A stretch of DNA of 64,000 bases. Origin: Parahaliea mediterranea. Its GTDB lineage: Bacteria > Pseudomonadota > Gammaproteobacteria > Pseudomonadales > Halieaceae. A program made the translations under genes and the position numbers. Positions 53,308 to 63,133 of the stretch are shown piece after piece. The notes under the pieces are model-generated. The model did no database searches, was not told where the DNA came from, and saw only the letters and a list, made by a program, of their open reading frames with translations. The DNA is taken from the NCBI RefSeq assembly GCF_003402235.1, contig NZ_QEWO01000003.1:434001-498000 (forward strand). Reading direction: 5' to 3'. The stretch's first letter is position 1; each line of letters starts with the position of its first letter.

Positions 53308-54831
53308 TCAGGCCGCCGGGTACAGATCTTCTCCTCGGGCCCAGGTGGCGTGAAACCCGTAGGGCACGCGCTGCGGCATGCGCACCCGGGCGATGGGGCC
53401 GGCCTCGATGTCAGTGGCGTCAAACACCAGGCAGTGGGACTGCCAGTTCTTGCTATCGGTCACCAGGGTAATCACATAGCCGTCATCTTCCGGGTCCTGG
53501 GCGGTGGCACCGCGGCGCGGGGCGTACACGGCTTCGCTGCCAAACACACCGGCACCGTAGTCCCACTGCCAGCGGCGGCCGCTGTCGTTGTCGTACTTCA
53601 CCAGGCCGGTAAAGCGCAGGGTGTAGCCGCCTTCGTGGTGCAGGGGAATATGCTGGTGGTAGGCGTAGCGGCCCTTGATGCCCATGTACAGCGGGTTGGT
53701 CTTGTTGAATTCGGTGTTCAGGTCGTCCAGGTCACCCTCGCGTACTTCGCCGGTGCGCAGGTTGAAGGCCCAGCGGTAGTTGTTGGCCTCCAGGCGCATG
53801 TAGGCCAGCATGGAGGCCAGTTCGCCCTCGCCGGGCTGGGCGGCGGGCATGGGGTTGGTGGAGCGGCAGCCGTCCATGATCAGCCAGTCGCCCTCTTCCC
53901 AGCAGTTGCTGGTGTGCAGGATGTAGCCCGGCTCGCACTCGAACCAGCGCACCTCGCTGCCAGCGCCGTGGCGGGGGATGACCCCGAAGCGGATGGGCAG
54001 GTCACGGTGAAAGGTCAGCACCCGGTAGCCGTGGCGGCGCAGCACGTCCATGTCGTGAAAAAAGGGCAGGTCGTGCAGCACGGTGTAATTGCGGCTGACC
54101 CCAATGTCATGGGGCAGGCGCGGCCCGGGCAGGTCGATGGCCACTTCGTGCAGCAGCCGGCCGCGAGCGTCGGCCACGCCGTAGGTCATGTAGGGCGGCT
54201 CGTTGCCATAATCAAAAAACAGCAGCTCGCCGGTGTGCGGGTCAACCTTGGAGTGGGCCGACATACGCCGCTTGTCGCGCCCCTGCAGCTCAAAGTAGCC
54301 GCGGGTGCCCAGATCGTGGGCGTCCACCCGGTAGGGGTGGCCGGCGTTGTACCACAGACTCATCAGGGAGCCATCGTAAAGAAAGATGTCGGTGTTGGAG
54401 GTGTCCTTGATGCCAAAGGGCGACAGCTCGTAGTCAAAGGGCCCCATCACCCCCGGGGAGATGGAGCGGCCATCGCGCAGTTCACTGTTGCGCGCCAGGG
54501 TATCGACATAGCGGTTGTGGTAGCGCGCCCGGCCCTGGTGAAAATAAACCCCGTGAATCATGCCGTCGCCATCGAAGGGGTGGTAGCGGTTCTTGGGCTC
54601 GAATCGCGGGTTGGGGCCATTGCGGAAGTAAGCGCCGCAGAGGTCGGCGGGCAACTCGCCCTCCACCGGCAGGTCACCCACGTCCATCTCCGTATTGACC
54701 GGTGCGTAAACGCCGTGCAGGTAGGGGTTGTCGTGGGCGTAAATCCACGGCTGGGTGTTCTCGAATTCGGCAACGCCGCCAATGCACTGCTCGACAGACG
54801 GGTATTCGGTGACTCGGCTCAGGGGCTGCAT
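53308..54831 (-). CDS. Carotenoid-cleavage-type dioxygenase (copy 2)
   Basis: The 507-residue RPE65/CCD-family enzyme has the four iron His in SAHSKVD, LPHDIGVS, ILHTSNCWEEGD and GFHATW, plus FRNGPNPRF and FDGDGMIHGV. It is similar in layout to copy 1 (26183) but longer at the N-terminus and in loops. It probably cleaves a double bond in a polyene, apocarotenoid or stilbene. It is divergent from the DUF1295 gene, with motif site 6 between them. The TonB receptor gene is downstream on the same strand. Confidence 0.93.
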   Translation of the reverse strand: MQPLSRVTEYPSVEQCIGGVAEFENTQPWIYAHDNPYLHGVYAPVNTEMDVGDLPVEGELPADLCGAYFRNGPNPRFEPKNRYHPFDGDGMIHGVYFHQGRARYHNRYVDTLARNSELRDGRSISPGVMGPFDYELSPFGIKDTSNTDIFLYDGSLMSLWYNAGHPYRVDAHDLGTRGYFELQGRDKRRMSAHSKVDPHTGELLFFDYGNEPPYMTYGVADARGRLLHEVAIDLPGPRLPHDIGVSRNYTVLHDLPFFHDMDVLRRHGYRVLTFHRDLPIRFGVIPRHGAGSEVRWFECEPGYILHTSNCWEEGDWLIMDGCRSTNPMPAAQPGEGELASMLAYMRLEANNYRWAFNLRTGEVREGDLDDLNTEFNKTNPLYMGIKGRYAYHQHIPLHHEGGYTLRFTGLVKYDNDSGRRWQWDYGAGVFGSEAVYAPRRGATAQDPEDDGYVITLVTDSKNWQSHCLVFDATDIEAGPIARVRMPQRVPYGFHATWARGEDLYPAA

Positions 54832-54911
54832 GGCTGTCTCCCTCGGGGTTTCGGGTGGGCGACCCGCTCGCGCCGGGCCGCAGGACCAGTGTCCTCTTTT
54901 TCAACACTTGC

Positions 54912-54940
54912 TTGCGTAACAAGACTAAAGCTTATAGTCT
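54912..54940 (+). promoter_or_regulatory. Shared operator candidate (site 6) with overlapping inverted repeat
   Basis: TTGC GTAACA AGACTAAA is at 54912-54929. Its AGACTA half also pairs with TAGTCT to form AGACTA-N7-TAGTCT at 54922-54940. It lies in the 149-base divergent gap, 52 bases before the DUF1295 start. The inverted arrangement suggests two regulator units meeting head to head. Confidence 0.6.
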
Positions 54941-54980
54941 ATTTACAAAAGTGACAAGCATAATAATTTGCGGAGCCCCG

Positions 54981-55778
54981 ATGGATTACCCCGGACTGTT
55001 TCTCGCCACCGCCGCCCTGGCACTGGGGGCGGTGCTGCTGCTGTGGCTGCTGAGCATCCCCCTGCGCGATGTGAGCATTATCGACATGGCCTTTGCCGGC
55101 ATTCTGGCGGGCATCGCGGTGCTGGCCTATGTACTGGCCGACACTATCGCCCCGCTGCAGCTGATGCTGCTGGGCATGGTGCTGGCCTGGGCGCTGCGTA
55201 TGAGCGCCCACCTTTTGCGGCGCAACTGGGGCCACGGCGAAGACCCGCGCTACGCCCGGCTGCGCACCTGGGTCGATAACGACCGCGCCTTTATCTGGCT
55301 CAGCCTGCGCCAGGTGTTTCTGCTGCAGGGCGTGGTGATCTGGCTGGTGGCCCTGCCGCTGCAGGTGGGCATGCTGGCGCCGGCGGATACCACCCCCGGC
55401 GCCCTGGCCTGGGCCGGGCTGGCCCTGTGGGCGACGGGCCTGGCCTTTGAAACCGTGGCCGACTGGCAATTGACACAGTTTCGCGCCGACCCCTCGCGGC
55501 GCGGCACCGTGCTCGACACCGGCCTGTGGCGCTATTCCCGCCACCCCAACTACTTCGGTGAGCTCTGCGTGTGGTGGGGCATCTTCCTGGTGGCCTGCCA
55601 GGCACCCTGGGGCTTTGCCACCATCATCGGCCCCCTGGCCTACAGCCACCTGGTGGTCAACGTTACCGGCCAGCGCACCCTCGACAAGAAAATGGCCCGG
55701 GAAAAACCGGCCTACCGGCAATACATGGCCGTCACCAGCGGACTCATTCCCCTGCCCCCGCGCCGGCCCGGCGCCTGA
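54981..55778 (+). CDS. DUF1295 membrane protein (steroid 5-alpha-reductase-like)
   Basis: The start at 54981 (MDYPGLFLA) gives 265 residues; the extension to 54855 would cross the operator and is rejected. The protein has about six hydrophobic segments and the family motif RYSRHPNYFGE near residue 190, common to DUF1295 and isoprenylcysteine methyltransferase/5-alpha-reductase relatives. It is predicted to be a membrane-bound NADPH-dependent reductase of an enone. It is the first gene of the block leading to cassette B, with 47 bases to the NMO gene. Cassette A has no such gene next to it. Confidence 0.82.
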   Translation: MDYPGLFLATAALALGAVLLLWLLSIPLRDVSIIDMAFAGILAGIAVLAYVLADTIAPLQLMLLGMVLAWALRMSAHLLRRNWGHGEDPRYARLRTWVDNDRAFIWLSLRQVFLLQGVVIWLVALPLQVGMLAPADTTPGALAWAGLALWATGLAFETVADWQLTQFRADPSRRGTVLDTGLWRYSRHPNYFGELCVWWGIFLVACQAPWGFATIIGPLAYSHLVVNVTGQRTLDKKMAREKPAYRQYMAVTSGLIPLPPRRPGA

Positions 55779-55825
55779 CCCTGATTTTGACCCTGATCCT
55801 GCCCCTGACCACACGGAATACAGCA

Positions 55826-56755
55826 ATGCCGACACGTTCTGATTTTTCGCTCTCCCGCCTGCGCCTGCCGGCCTTTCAGGCGCCGATGTTCCTGCAGTCG
55901 GGGCCCGACATGGTGATCGCCGCCTGCAAGGCCGGCATGGTGGGCAGCTTTCCGTCCCTCAACGCCCGCACCACCGAACAGCTGGAGCAATGGCTGCAGC
56001 GCATCACCAGCGAACTGGACCCTGCCACCGATGCGCCCTGGGCCATCAACCTGATGATGCACCGCTCCAACGAGCGCCGCGACGAAGACCTGGCGCTGGC
56101 GGTGAAGTACCGCGCGCCGATCATGATCTCCGCCCTCGGCAGCCCCCGGGACGCGGTGGAGGCCATCCACAGCTACGGCGGGCAGATCTACGCCGATGTG
56201 ATCAACGTGACCTTTGCCCGCAAGGCCATTGCCGCCGGTGTCGATGGCCTGGTGCTGGTGGCGGCCGGCGCCGGTGGCCACACCGGGCAGCTGTCTGGCT
56301 TTGCTTTTGTCGAAGAGGTGCGCCGCTTCTGGGATGGCCCCATCGTGCTCGGCGGCGGTATTTCATCAGGTCGCGCCATCCGCGCGGCAGAAGTGCTCGG
56401 GGCCACCTACGCTTACCTGGGCACCCGGTTTATCGCCACCGAAGAGAGCATGGCGGTGGACGAATACAAACAGATGCTGGTGGCCGCCAGTGGCGAGGAC
56501 ATCATCTGCTCCGACGCCCTCACCGGGGTGAAGGCCAACTGGCTGCGCGGCAGCCTGGAAAAAGCCGGCTACAACCCGGATGACATGCCAGCCGCGGGCG
56601 CCATCGACATCACCCGCTCCGCCGGCGACGCCAAGCGCTGGCGGGACGTGTGGGCCGCCGGCCAAGGTGCCGGCGCCATCGACGAAGTGCTCAGCGTGGC
56701 GACACTGGTGGACCGCCTGGTCGCCGAATACCGTTCTGCCTGCGAGGGCCCCTGA
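55826..56755 (+). CDS. NMO-like FMN protein (copy B)
   Basis: The start at 55826 (MPTRSDFSL) gives 309 residues, matching copy A (16510); the longer frame to 55571 lies inside DUF1295. Motifs QAPMF, GAGGHTG and GGGISSGRAIRAAEVLGA are the same as in copy A. The protein is probably an FMN-dependent enoyl-CoA-type reductase or oxidase of the nitronate monooxygenase family. The ligase gene starts two bases after its stop, closer than in copy A. Confidence 0.82.
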   Translation: MPTRSDFSLSRLRLPAFQAPMFLQSGPDMVIAACKAGMVGSFPSLNARTTEQLEQWLQRITSELDPATDAPWAINLMMHRSNERRDEDLALAVKYRAPIMISALGSPRDAVEAIHSYGGQIYADVINVTFARKAIAAGVDGLVLVAAGAGGHTGQLSGFAFVEEVRRFWDGPIVLGGGISSGRAIRAAEVLGATYAYLGTRFIATEESMAVDEYKQMLVAASGEDIICSDALTGVKANWLRGSLEKAGYNPDDMPAAGAIDITRSAGDAKRWRDVWAAGQGAGAIDEVLSVATLVDRLVAEYRSACEGP

Positions 56756-56756
56756 C

Positions 56757-58424
56757 ATGCGCACCAGCTCACCCGACCGCATCCGCCAGCTCACCGAACA
56801 GGGCTTTTGGGGCAGTGACACCCTGCACAGCCTGCTCGCCGACTGCGCCCAGCGCAGCCCCGACACCCTGGCGGTGGCCGACCAGCCCAACAAGGCGGCG
56901 CTGTGCGGCATCGACCCACTGCGCCTGAGCTTTGCCGAGCTGGAGCGCTTTAGCGCCCAACTGGCCTGCCAACTGCTGAACAAGGGCATTACCGCCGGCG
57001 ACCGCCTGCTGGTGCAGCTGCCCAACATCGTGGAACTGGTGGCGCTGTATTACGCCTGCAGCCGCATTGGCGCGGTGATCTCGCCCATTCCGGTGCAGTA
57101 CGGCGCCCACGAACTGCGCCAGTTTGCCGCCACCCTGCAGCCGGCCGCCTGCATCACGCTGGGAGACTTTCGCGGGGAAGACCTGGCCGCGCGCGCCGCC
57201 AGCGCCCTGGCGGACTGCCCGGTGTGGGCCCTGGGCTCGGACATCGGCGGTGGCGCCACCGTCACCCGGGATGACCTTCAGAACCTGGCCCGCCACAGCG
57301 CCGCCCACCCCACGGATGCCAACGACATCGTCACCCTGTGCTGGACCTCCGGCACCACCGGCACCCCCAAGGGCGTGCCGCGCTCCCACAACATGTGGGT
57401 CGCCATCGCCCGCAACACCATGGAGGCCGGCGACTACCAGCCCGGCGAAACCCTGCTGGCGCCCTTCCCGCTGATCAACATGGCGGCCATTGGCGGCTTT
57501 CTGTTTCCGGCGGCACTGCTGGGCGCAACCCTGGTGCTGCACCACCCCATGGACCCGCCCCTGTACCTCAAGCAGCTGCAGGACGAGCGCGTCACCTTCA
57601 CCATCGCGCCGCCGGCCCTGCTCAACCAGTTGGCCCACCAGCCGGCACTTTGGCAGCAGGGTGACTTCAGCGCCCTGCGCGCCTTTGGCTCCGGCTCCGT
57701 GCCCCTGTCGCCGGCCATGATCGACACCATCGAGGGGGACTACGGCAAGGCCATCATCAACTTCTACGGCTCCAACGAAGGCATCAGCCTGTTTGCCACC
57801 CCCGCCACGGCAGCAGACGCCGAGACCCGCGCCGCCCTGTTCCCACGCCTGGGCGTGGCGGGCATGCCCTGGCAGGGCCGGGCCCACGCCAGCACCACCA
57901 CCCGGGTGATCGACCCGGACAGCGGGCGCGAGATCACCACCCCCGGCCAGGCCGGCGAGCTGTGCATCAGCGGCCCGGCCGTGTTCGACGGCTACCTGGA
58001 CCACAACGGCGAGGGCGTGTTTACCGCCGACGGCCTGTTTCGCACCGGCGACCTGGTGGAGATTGCCGGCGACCCGCCCAACTACTACCGCATCGTCGGG
58101 CGCTGCAAGGACATCATCAACCGCGGCGGCATGAAGATTTCGCCCTCGGACCTGGACACGGTGCTGGAGGGCCACCCCGACCTGGCCGAAGCCGCGGTGT
58201 GCGCCTATGCCGACGCCATGCTGGGGGAGAAGGTCTGCGCCTGCGTGGTGCCCGCCGCCGGCCGCGAGGCCCCCACCCTGGCAGCACTCGGACAGTGGCT
58301 GCTGGAGCGCGGCGTCGCCAAATTCAAGCTGCCCGAGCGCCTTGAGGTGCTGAACGCCCTGCCCCGCAACCCGGTGGGCAAAGTGGTGCGGGGCGACCTG
58401 CAGCGGCTGATCACAGAGGAATAA
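56757..58424 (+). CDS. Acyl-CoA ligase, AMP-forming (copy B)
   Basis: The start at 56757 (MRTSSPDRIRQ) gives 555 residues. It has the ANL motifs TSGTTGTPKGVPRS, FYGSNEGIS, GDLVEI, GRCKDIINRGGMKISPSDL and NPVGKVVR with catalytic Lys. It aligns with copy A over its whole length, including the conserved stretch around PIPVQYGAHEL. Substrate is unknown, presumably an acid close to that of copy A. The stop is three bases before the thiolase start. Confidence 0.92.
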   Translation: MRTSSPDRIRQLTEQGFWGSDTLHSLLADCAQRSPDTLAVADQPNKAALCGIDPLRLSFAELERFSAQLACQLLNKGITAGDRLLVQLPNIVELVALYYACSRIGAVISPIPVQYGAHELRQFAATLQPAACITLGDFRGEDLAARAASALADCPVWALGSDIGGGATVTRDDLQNLARHSAAHPTDANDIVTLCWTSGTTGTPKGVPRSHNMWVAIARNTMEAGDYQPGETLLAPFPLINMAAIGGFLFPAALLGATLVLHHPMDPPLYLKQLQDERVTFTIAPPALLNQLAHQPALWQQGDFSALRAFGSGSVPLSPAMIDTIEGDYGKAIINFYGSNEGISLFATPATAADAETRAALFPRLGVAGMPWQGRAHASTTTRVIDPDSGREITTPGQAGELCISGPAVFDGYLDHNGEGVFTADGLFRTGDLVEIAGDPPNYYRIVGRCKDIINRGGMKISPSDLDTVLEGHPDLAEAAVCAYADAMLGEKVCACVVPAAGREAPTLAALGQWLLERGVAKFKLPERLEVLNALPRNPVGKVVRGDLQRLITEE

Positions 58425-58427
58425 ACC

Positions 58428-59660
58428 ATGACAGATATCTATATTCTGGGCGGCAGCCAGACCGACTTCGCCCGCAACTGGGCCCGCGAGGGGCTGGAAA
58501 TTTACGACCTGTTCAGCGAAGCCCTCAGCACCGGCATCGCCGACGCCGGTATCGAACCGGCACAGATTGAAGTGGGCCACGTTGGCAACTTTGTCGGCGA
58601 CCTGTTTGCCCGCCAGGGCCAGCTGAACGGCTTTTTCGCCGAGGTGTATCCCGAGCTGTGCGGCATACCCACCTCCCGCCACGAGGCGGCCTGCGCCTCG
58701 GGCACCATGGCCATGCTGGCGGCCATGCGCGATATCGAGGCGGGCCACTACCGCTGTGCCGCCGTGGTCGGCCTGGAGCTGATGCGCAACGTAAACGGCA
58801 AAACCGGCGCCGAATACCTGGGCGCCGCCGCCTGGGTCGGCCGCGAAGCCACCGACTGCGACTTTCCCTGGCCCTTCATGTTCGACCGTATTACCCGCGA
58901 GTACGACACCCGCCACGGTATTGACGGCGACCACCTGCTGCGCATTGCACAGAACAACTTCGCCAACGCCAAGCGCAACCCGCTGGCCCAGAGCCGCGAC
59001 TGGCAGTTCCCCGCGGGCTGCTTCAGCGTCGATGACGACCTCAACCCGGTGATTGAAGGCCGGGTGCGCAAGATGGACTGCGGCCAGATCACCGACGGCG
59101 CCGCCTGCGTGATTCTGGCCGATGCGGCCACCGCCCGGGCGCACGCCCGGGCCCGGGGGCTATCGCTGGCGGCCATTCCACGCATCAAGGGCTGGGGCCA
59201 CCGCAGCGCGCCCCTGTCGCTGGAGCACAAACTCACGCTCAGCGCCGGCCAGCCGCTGCTGTTTCCCCATGTGCGGGACATGTTCAACGACGCCCTGCGC
59301 CGCGCCGGCTTTGCTGCGGTCACCGACCTGGACGGCCTGGAAACCCATGACTGCTTCTCGGTCACCGAGTACATGGCCATCGACCACAGCGGCCTGACCG
59401 CCCCGGGTGAAAGCTGGAAGGCAGTGGAAGACGGCCGCATCGCCGTTGATGGCGACTTCCCCATCAACCCCAGCGGCGGCCTGATTGGCCTTGGCCACCC
59501 GGTGGGCGCCACCGGCGTGCGCATGGCGCTGGACTGCGCGCGCCAGGTGAGCGGCCGCGCCGGCGGTTGCCAACTGCCCCGGGCCCGCAACCTGGCCACC
59601 TTCAACCTCGGCGGCAGCGCCACCACCTGCGCCAGCCTGATTATCGGAGTGGATGAATGA
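58428..59660 (+). CDS. SCP-x-type thiolase (copy B)
   Basis: The 410-residue thiolase has the same length as copy A (19117). It carries the nucleophile Cys in AACASGTMA, ETHDCFSVTEY, and GGLIGLGHPVGATG, and ends NLGGSATTC. The N-terminal region IYILGGSQTDFARNWAREGLE is nearly identical to copy A. The stop overlaps the next gene by ATGA. It probably cleaves a branched or ring-derived 3-ketoacyl-CoA. Confidence 0.85.
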   Translation: MTDIYILGGSQTDFARNWAREGLEIYDLFSEALSTGIADAGIEPAQIEVGHVGNFVGDLFARQGQLNGFFAEVYPELCGIPTSRHEAACASGTMAMLAAMRDIEAGHYRCAAVVGLELMRNVNGKTGAEYLGAAAWVGREATDCDFPWPFMFDRITREYDTRHGIDGDHLLRIAQNNFANAKRNPLAQSRDWQFPAGCFSVDDDLNPVIEGRVRKMDCGQITDGAACVILADAATARAHARARGLSLAAIPRIKGWGHRSAPLSLEHKLTLSAGQPLLFPHVRDMFNDALRRAGFAAVTDLDGLETHDCFSVTEYMAIDHSGLTAPGESWKAVEDGRIAVDGDFPINPSGGLIGLGHPVGATGVRMALDCARQVSGRAGGCQLPRARNLATFNLGGSATTCASLIIGVDE

Positions 59661-60850
59661 AACACGCGCTGATTTACGATGCCATTCGCAGCCCCCGCGG
59701 CCGCGCCAAGGACAACGGCGGCCTGCACGAACTGACGCCCCACGCCCTGCTCAAGCAGCTCTACAGCGCCCTTGGCGAGCGCACCGGCCTGGCACCGGCG
59801 CAGGTGGGGGATGTCATCCTCGGCTGCGCCACCCAGCACGGCGAGCAGGCCGGCAATATCGCCAAGGCCTCCACCCTGTACGCCGGCTGGCCGAGCCAGG
59901 TGCCGGGCATGACCATCAACCGCTACTGCTCATCGGGCATCGACAGCGTGGCGCTGGCGGCTTTGAAGGTACAGGCCGGCCTGGTGGATACCGCCCTCGG
60001 CGGCGGCGTGGAGATGATGTCGCGGGTGCCGATGCTGGCGGACGACGCCCGGGTGTTCAAAGACCCGGCCTTCGCCGCCCGCTGCCAGATGCTGATGATG
60101 GGCAACGGCGCCGACCTTGTCGCCACCCTGCACGGCGTCAGCCGGGCACAGGCCGACGCCCTGGCCGAGCGCAGTCAGCAGCGCGCCGCCCAGGCCCGCG
60201 ACGCCGGCTACTTTGCCTCCATCGTGCCCATCACCCGCGCCGATGGCAGCCAGTGCCAGCAGGATGAGTGCATTCGCGCGGACACCACCGCCGCATCCCT
60301 CGCCGCGCTGGAACCTGCCTTCGCCCGGGCCGGCGCCATGGGCATTGATGACTACCAACTGGCGGCCCACCGCCAACTGTCGGCGGTGCAGCACATCCAC
60401 ACCGCCGGTAATTCCCCCGCCATGGCCGACGGCGCCGCCCTGGTGCTGGTGGCCGCCGAGGGCGCGCTGGATGCCCGGCCCCGCGCTCGCATTGTGGCCA
60501 GCAACACGGTGGCGGCAGACCCAACCCAGGTGCTGTCCGGCTGCGTGGAAGCCACCCGCGCGCTCATGGCGCAGCACCGGCTCACCGCCGCCGATATCGA
60601 CCTGTTCGAGATTCACGAGGCCTTTGCCGCCATCTCGGTGATGGGCATGCGCGAACTCGACATCTCCGAGGACAAGTACAACGTCAACGGCGGCGTGATC
60701 GCCCTGGGCCACCCGATGGGCGCCACCGGCGCCATGATGCTGGGCACCCTGCTGGACGAGTTGGAGCGGCGCGACCTACAGCGCGGCATCGTCTCTGCCG
60801 CTGGCGCCGCCGGCACCGGCAGCGCCCTGCTGATTGAACGCCTGCCCTGA
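59657..60850 (+). CDS. FadI/FadA-type thiolase lacking the second catalytic Cys (copy B)
   Basis: The 397-residue protein aligns with copy A (20346) throughout. Nucleophile NRYCSSGIDS, EIHEAFAAI and GGVIALGHPMGATG are present, whereas the C-terminal segment SAAGAAGTGSA again has no Cys where classical thiolases have one. Retention of the change in both paralogues suggests it is functional. It is the last gene of cassette B, 30 bases before the tannase-family gene. Confidence 0.88.
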   Translation: MKHALIYDAIRSPRGRAKDNGGLHELTPHALLKQLYSALGERTGLAPAQVGDVILGCATQHGEQAGNIAKASTLYAGWPSQVPGMTINRYCSSGIDSVALAALKVQAGLVDTALGGGVEMMSRVPMLADDARVFKDPAFAARCQMLMMGNGADLVATLHGVSRAQADALAERSQQRAAQARDAGYFASIVPITRADGSQCQQDECIRADTTAASLAALEPAFARAGAMGIDDYQLAAHRQLSAVQHIHTAGNSPAMADGAALVLVAAEGALDARPRARIVASNTVAADPTQVLSGCVEATRALMAQHRLTAADIDLFEIHEAFAAISVMGMRELDISEDKYNVNGGVIALGHPMGATGAMMLGTLLDELERRDLQRGIVSAAGAAGTGSALLIERLP

Positions 60851-60880
60851 CCCACACCACTGTAATAACAAGGATCTGCC

Positions 60881-62437
60881 ATGCACTACCGCCTGACCCT
60901 GCTCGCGGCCATCGCGCTGATCGCCGCCTGCGCCAATCCTTCGGTGCCCAACACTGCCGGCACCCCCGACGTTGCTACAACCCGCGACACCGCCGGCCAC
61001 TGCGCCGCCCTGGCCGGGCACACCGCGGCGGCTACCGCCGTCACCAGTGCCCGGGAAGTGCGCGACCACGACAAGCTGCCACCCTTCTGCCAGGTTGAGG
61101 GCCACATTGAGGGCAAAGTGGGTTTTGTGATGCGTATGCCGGTGGCCGACTGGAACCACAAATTTGTGGTGGCCGGCTGCGGCGGCTTTTGCGGTGGGCT
61201 GGACCCGGACAAGGCCGGTTACTCCAACAGCCTGAACACCGCCCTGGCGGAGGGCTATGCCGCCATCCTCAGCGACAGCGGCCACCAGGCCCCCAACTGG
61301 CAAACCGACTGGGCACTGGATGACCCCCGCGCCCTGGAACTGTACGCCGGCGCCTGGATGCCCCTGGCCGTTGCCAGCGGCCGCTCCCTGGCGGCTGATT
61401 ACTACCAGGACGCACCGCGGCGCACCTATTTCTCCGGCTGTTCCAACGGCGGCCGCCTGGGCCTGTACGCCGCCCAGCGCTACCCGGCCCTGTTCGACGG
61501 CATTGCCGCCGGCGATGGCATTTTCGACCTCAGCGGCAACGGCGGCATTCACGGCCTGTGGCTGCTGCAAACCACCCGCAATCCGGACGGCAGCGCGGTG
61601 ATCTCACAGGCCAAGGTGCCCCTGCTGGCGAGGCACGTGATGCAGCGCTGCGACGCCCTGGACGGGGTTGAAGACGGCATTGTCGCCCGCCCGGAGCTGT
61701 GTGACCCCGCCCCGGCAGCACTGCAGTGCCAAAGCGGCGAGGCGGCCGATGACTGCTTCAGCGCGCAGGAAGTGCGCGCCATCGAGCGCCTGTACCAGGG
61801 TGCCACCGTTGACGGCGAATCCCTGTTCCCGGGCATTGCCCCCGGCTCCGAGGCCTACTGGCCGATCTGGGTGGTGGGCACCGACGAGGCCATGGCCTGG
61901 GGCGAGCGCGCCGGCGAGGGCTACCTGCGCCTGGCCTACGGCATTCCCGCCGATGCGCCCTTCCACCCCCACGACTACCAGCTGGGCAGGGAAATCGAAC
62001 GCATTCAGGCCCTGGCCCCGCTGGTGAATGCCACCGACCCCAACCTGGACGCCCTGGCCGCCGCCGGCACCCGGCTGTTCTATTATCAGGGGCTGGCGGA
62101 CCCGCTGATCCTCCCCGGCCGCACCCTCACCTATTTTGATGAAGTCCGCGCGGCCTCCCAAGCGCAAACGCTGACGGATTCGGCGCGCTTTGTTACCGTA
62201 CCGGGCTTTGGCCATTGCTGGGAACGCACGGGACTCACCGCCGATGACTTCAATCCGCTGCAGATTATTGACCGCTGGGTGGAACAGGGCGAGGCGCCGG
62301 ATGCGGTGCTGGCCCACCAGCGCGACGCCGACGGCGCCATCATTCGCAGCCGCACCCTGTGCGCCCTGCCGGCCCGGGCGGTGTACCAGGGCGGCGACCC
62401 GGACAGCGCCGACAGCTTCCGCTGCGAGGCACCCTGA
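60881..62437 (+). CDS. Tannase/feruloyl esterase-family lipoprotein
   Basis: The 518-residue protein starts with a lipoprotein-like signal (IALIAACANPS, Cys18). It has the family nucleophile GCSNGGRLGLY (Ser next to Cys) and the late FGHCWERTG, fitting the CS-D-HC motif of tannases and feruloyl esterases in which two Cys bridge the triad. It hydrolyses an ester of an aromatic acid or similar in the periplasm or on the outer membrane. It is 30 bases after cassette B and could feed the released acid to the ligase. Confidence 0.87.
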   Translation: MHYRLTLLAAIALIAACANPSVPNTAGTPDVATTRDTAGHCAALAGHTAAATAVTSAREVRDHDKLPPFCQVEGHIEGKVGFVMRMPVADWNHKFVVAGCGGFCGGLDPDKAGYSNSLNTALAEGYAAILSDSGHQAPNWQTDWALDDPRALELYAGAWMPLAVASGRSLAADYYQDAPRRTYFSGCSNGGRLGLYAAQRYPALFDGIAAGDGIFDLSGNGGIHGLWLLQTTRNPDGSAVISQAKVPLLARHVMQRCDALDGVEDGIVARPELCDPAPAALQCQSGEAADDCFSAQEVRAIERLYQGATVDGESLFPGIAPGSEAYWPIWVVGTDEAMAWGERAGEGYLRLAYGIPADAPFHPHDYQLGREIERIQALAPLVNATDPNLDALAAAGTRLFYYQGLADPLILPGRTLTYFDEVRAASQAQTLTDSARFVTVPGFGHCWERTGLTADDFNPLQIIDRWVEQGEAPDAVLAHQRDADGAIIRSRTLCALPARAVYQGGDPDSADSFRCEAP

Positions 62438-62455
62438 GGCCGGGGCGGTGCAGCC

Positions 62456-63127
62456 ATGAGGCCGGTGGACGCCGCCTCCCTGGTGATAGTGCGCAACCGG
62501 CGCGAGGTACTGATGGGCCTGCGCAGCTCGCGCCACGTGTTTGTGCCGCAGCAGTATGTGTTCCCGGGCGGGCGGGTGGATGCCGGTGACGGCCGCGTGG
62601 CCGCGCCCTTTGCCCTGAGCGAGCACAGCCGCCAGCGCCTGGAGCGCAGTGCCAGCGCCGCCCGCAGCCGCGCCATCGCCATGGCGGCGGTGCGCGAAAC
62701 CTGGGAGGAAACCGGGCTGCTGCTGGGCAAGCCCCCGGCGCAAACACTGCGCACCCGCTCACCCTCGTGGCGGCCCTTTTACCGCCAGGGCCTGGTGCCG
62801 GCGCTGCAGCACATGGATTACTTCGCCCGCGCCATCACCCCGCCCAACAACGTGCGCCGCTTCGACGCGCGCTTTTTTGCCACCGATGCCCGCCACTGCG
62901 CCGGACGCCTGCGCAGCAACGGCGAGCTGGAAAACCTGCACTGGGTGCCCCTGGCTGACACCGCCGGCCTGCCCATGATCGGCATCACCCGGCTGGTGCT
63001 GGCGCTGGTGCAGGAGGCCCTGGGCGACAGCGAGGCCCGCCGCCGCGCAGTGGCGGTGGAGCCCGCCGTGGCCCGCTATGAGCTGGTGGAGCAGCACACC
63101 CTGCCGCCCAACCTGCTGGGCGGCTAG
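62456..63127 (+). CDS. NUDIX hydrolase
   Basis: The 223-residue protein contains VFPGGRVDAGD and the NUDIX-box-like AVRETWEETGLLLG, which supplies the metal-binding Glu residues. It belongs to the class of longer NUDIX proteins related to CoA pyrophosphatases/NUDT8-19-type, plausible next to CoA enzymes, but the substrate is unproven. It is 18 bases downstream of the tannase-family gene and likely in the same operon. Confidence 0.85.
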   Translation: MRPVDAASLVIVRNRREVLMGLRSSRHVFVPQQYVFPGGRVDAGDGRVAAPFALSEHSRQRLERSASAARSRAIAMAAVRETWEETGLLLGKPPAQTLRTRSPSWRPFYRQGLVPALQHMDYFARAITPPNNVRRFDARFFATDARHCAGRLRSNGELENLHWVPLADTAGLPMIGITRLVLALVQEALGDSEARRRAVAVEPAVARYELVEQHTLPPNLLGG

Positions 63128-63133
63128 ACGGCG

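Larger units (their letters stand above)
55826..60850 (+). repeat. Four-gene CoA cassette, copy B (paralogous to 16510-21536)
   Basis: The order, strand and near-identical spacing of the four genes match copy A. The ATGA overlap of the two thiolases is retained. Proteins are alike throughout by eye; the DNA has diverged, with GC content clearly higher here. Confidence 0.9.

Noticed and set aside
56769-59144. A 791-codon open frame on the minus strand opposite cassette B
   Set aside because: It is antisense to ligase and thiolase genes that are strongly supported by motifs, and its composition is typical of GC-rich antisense frames.
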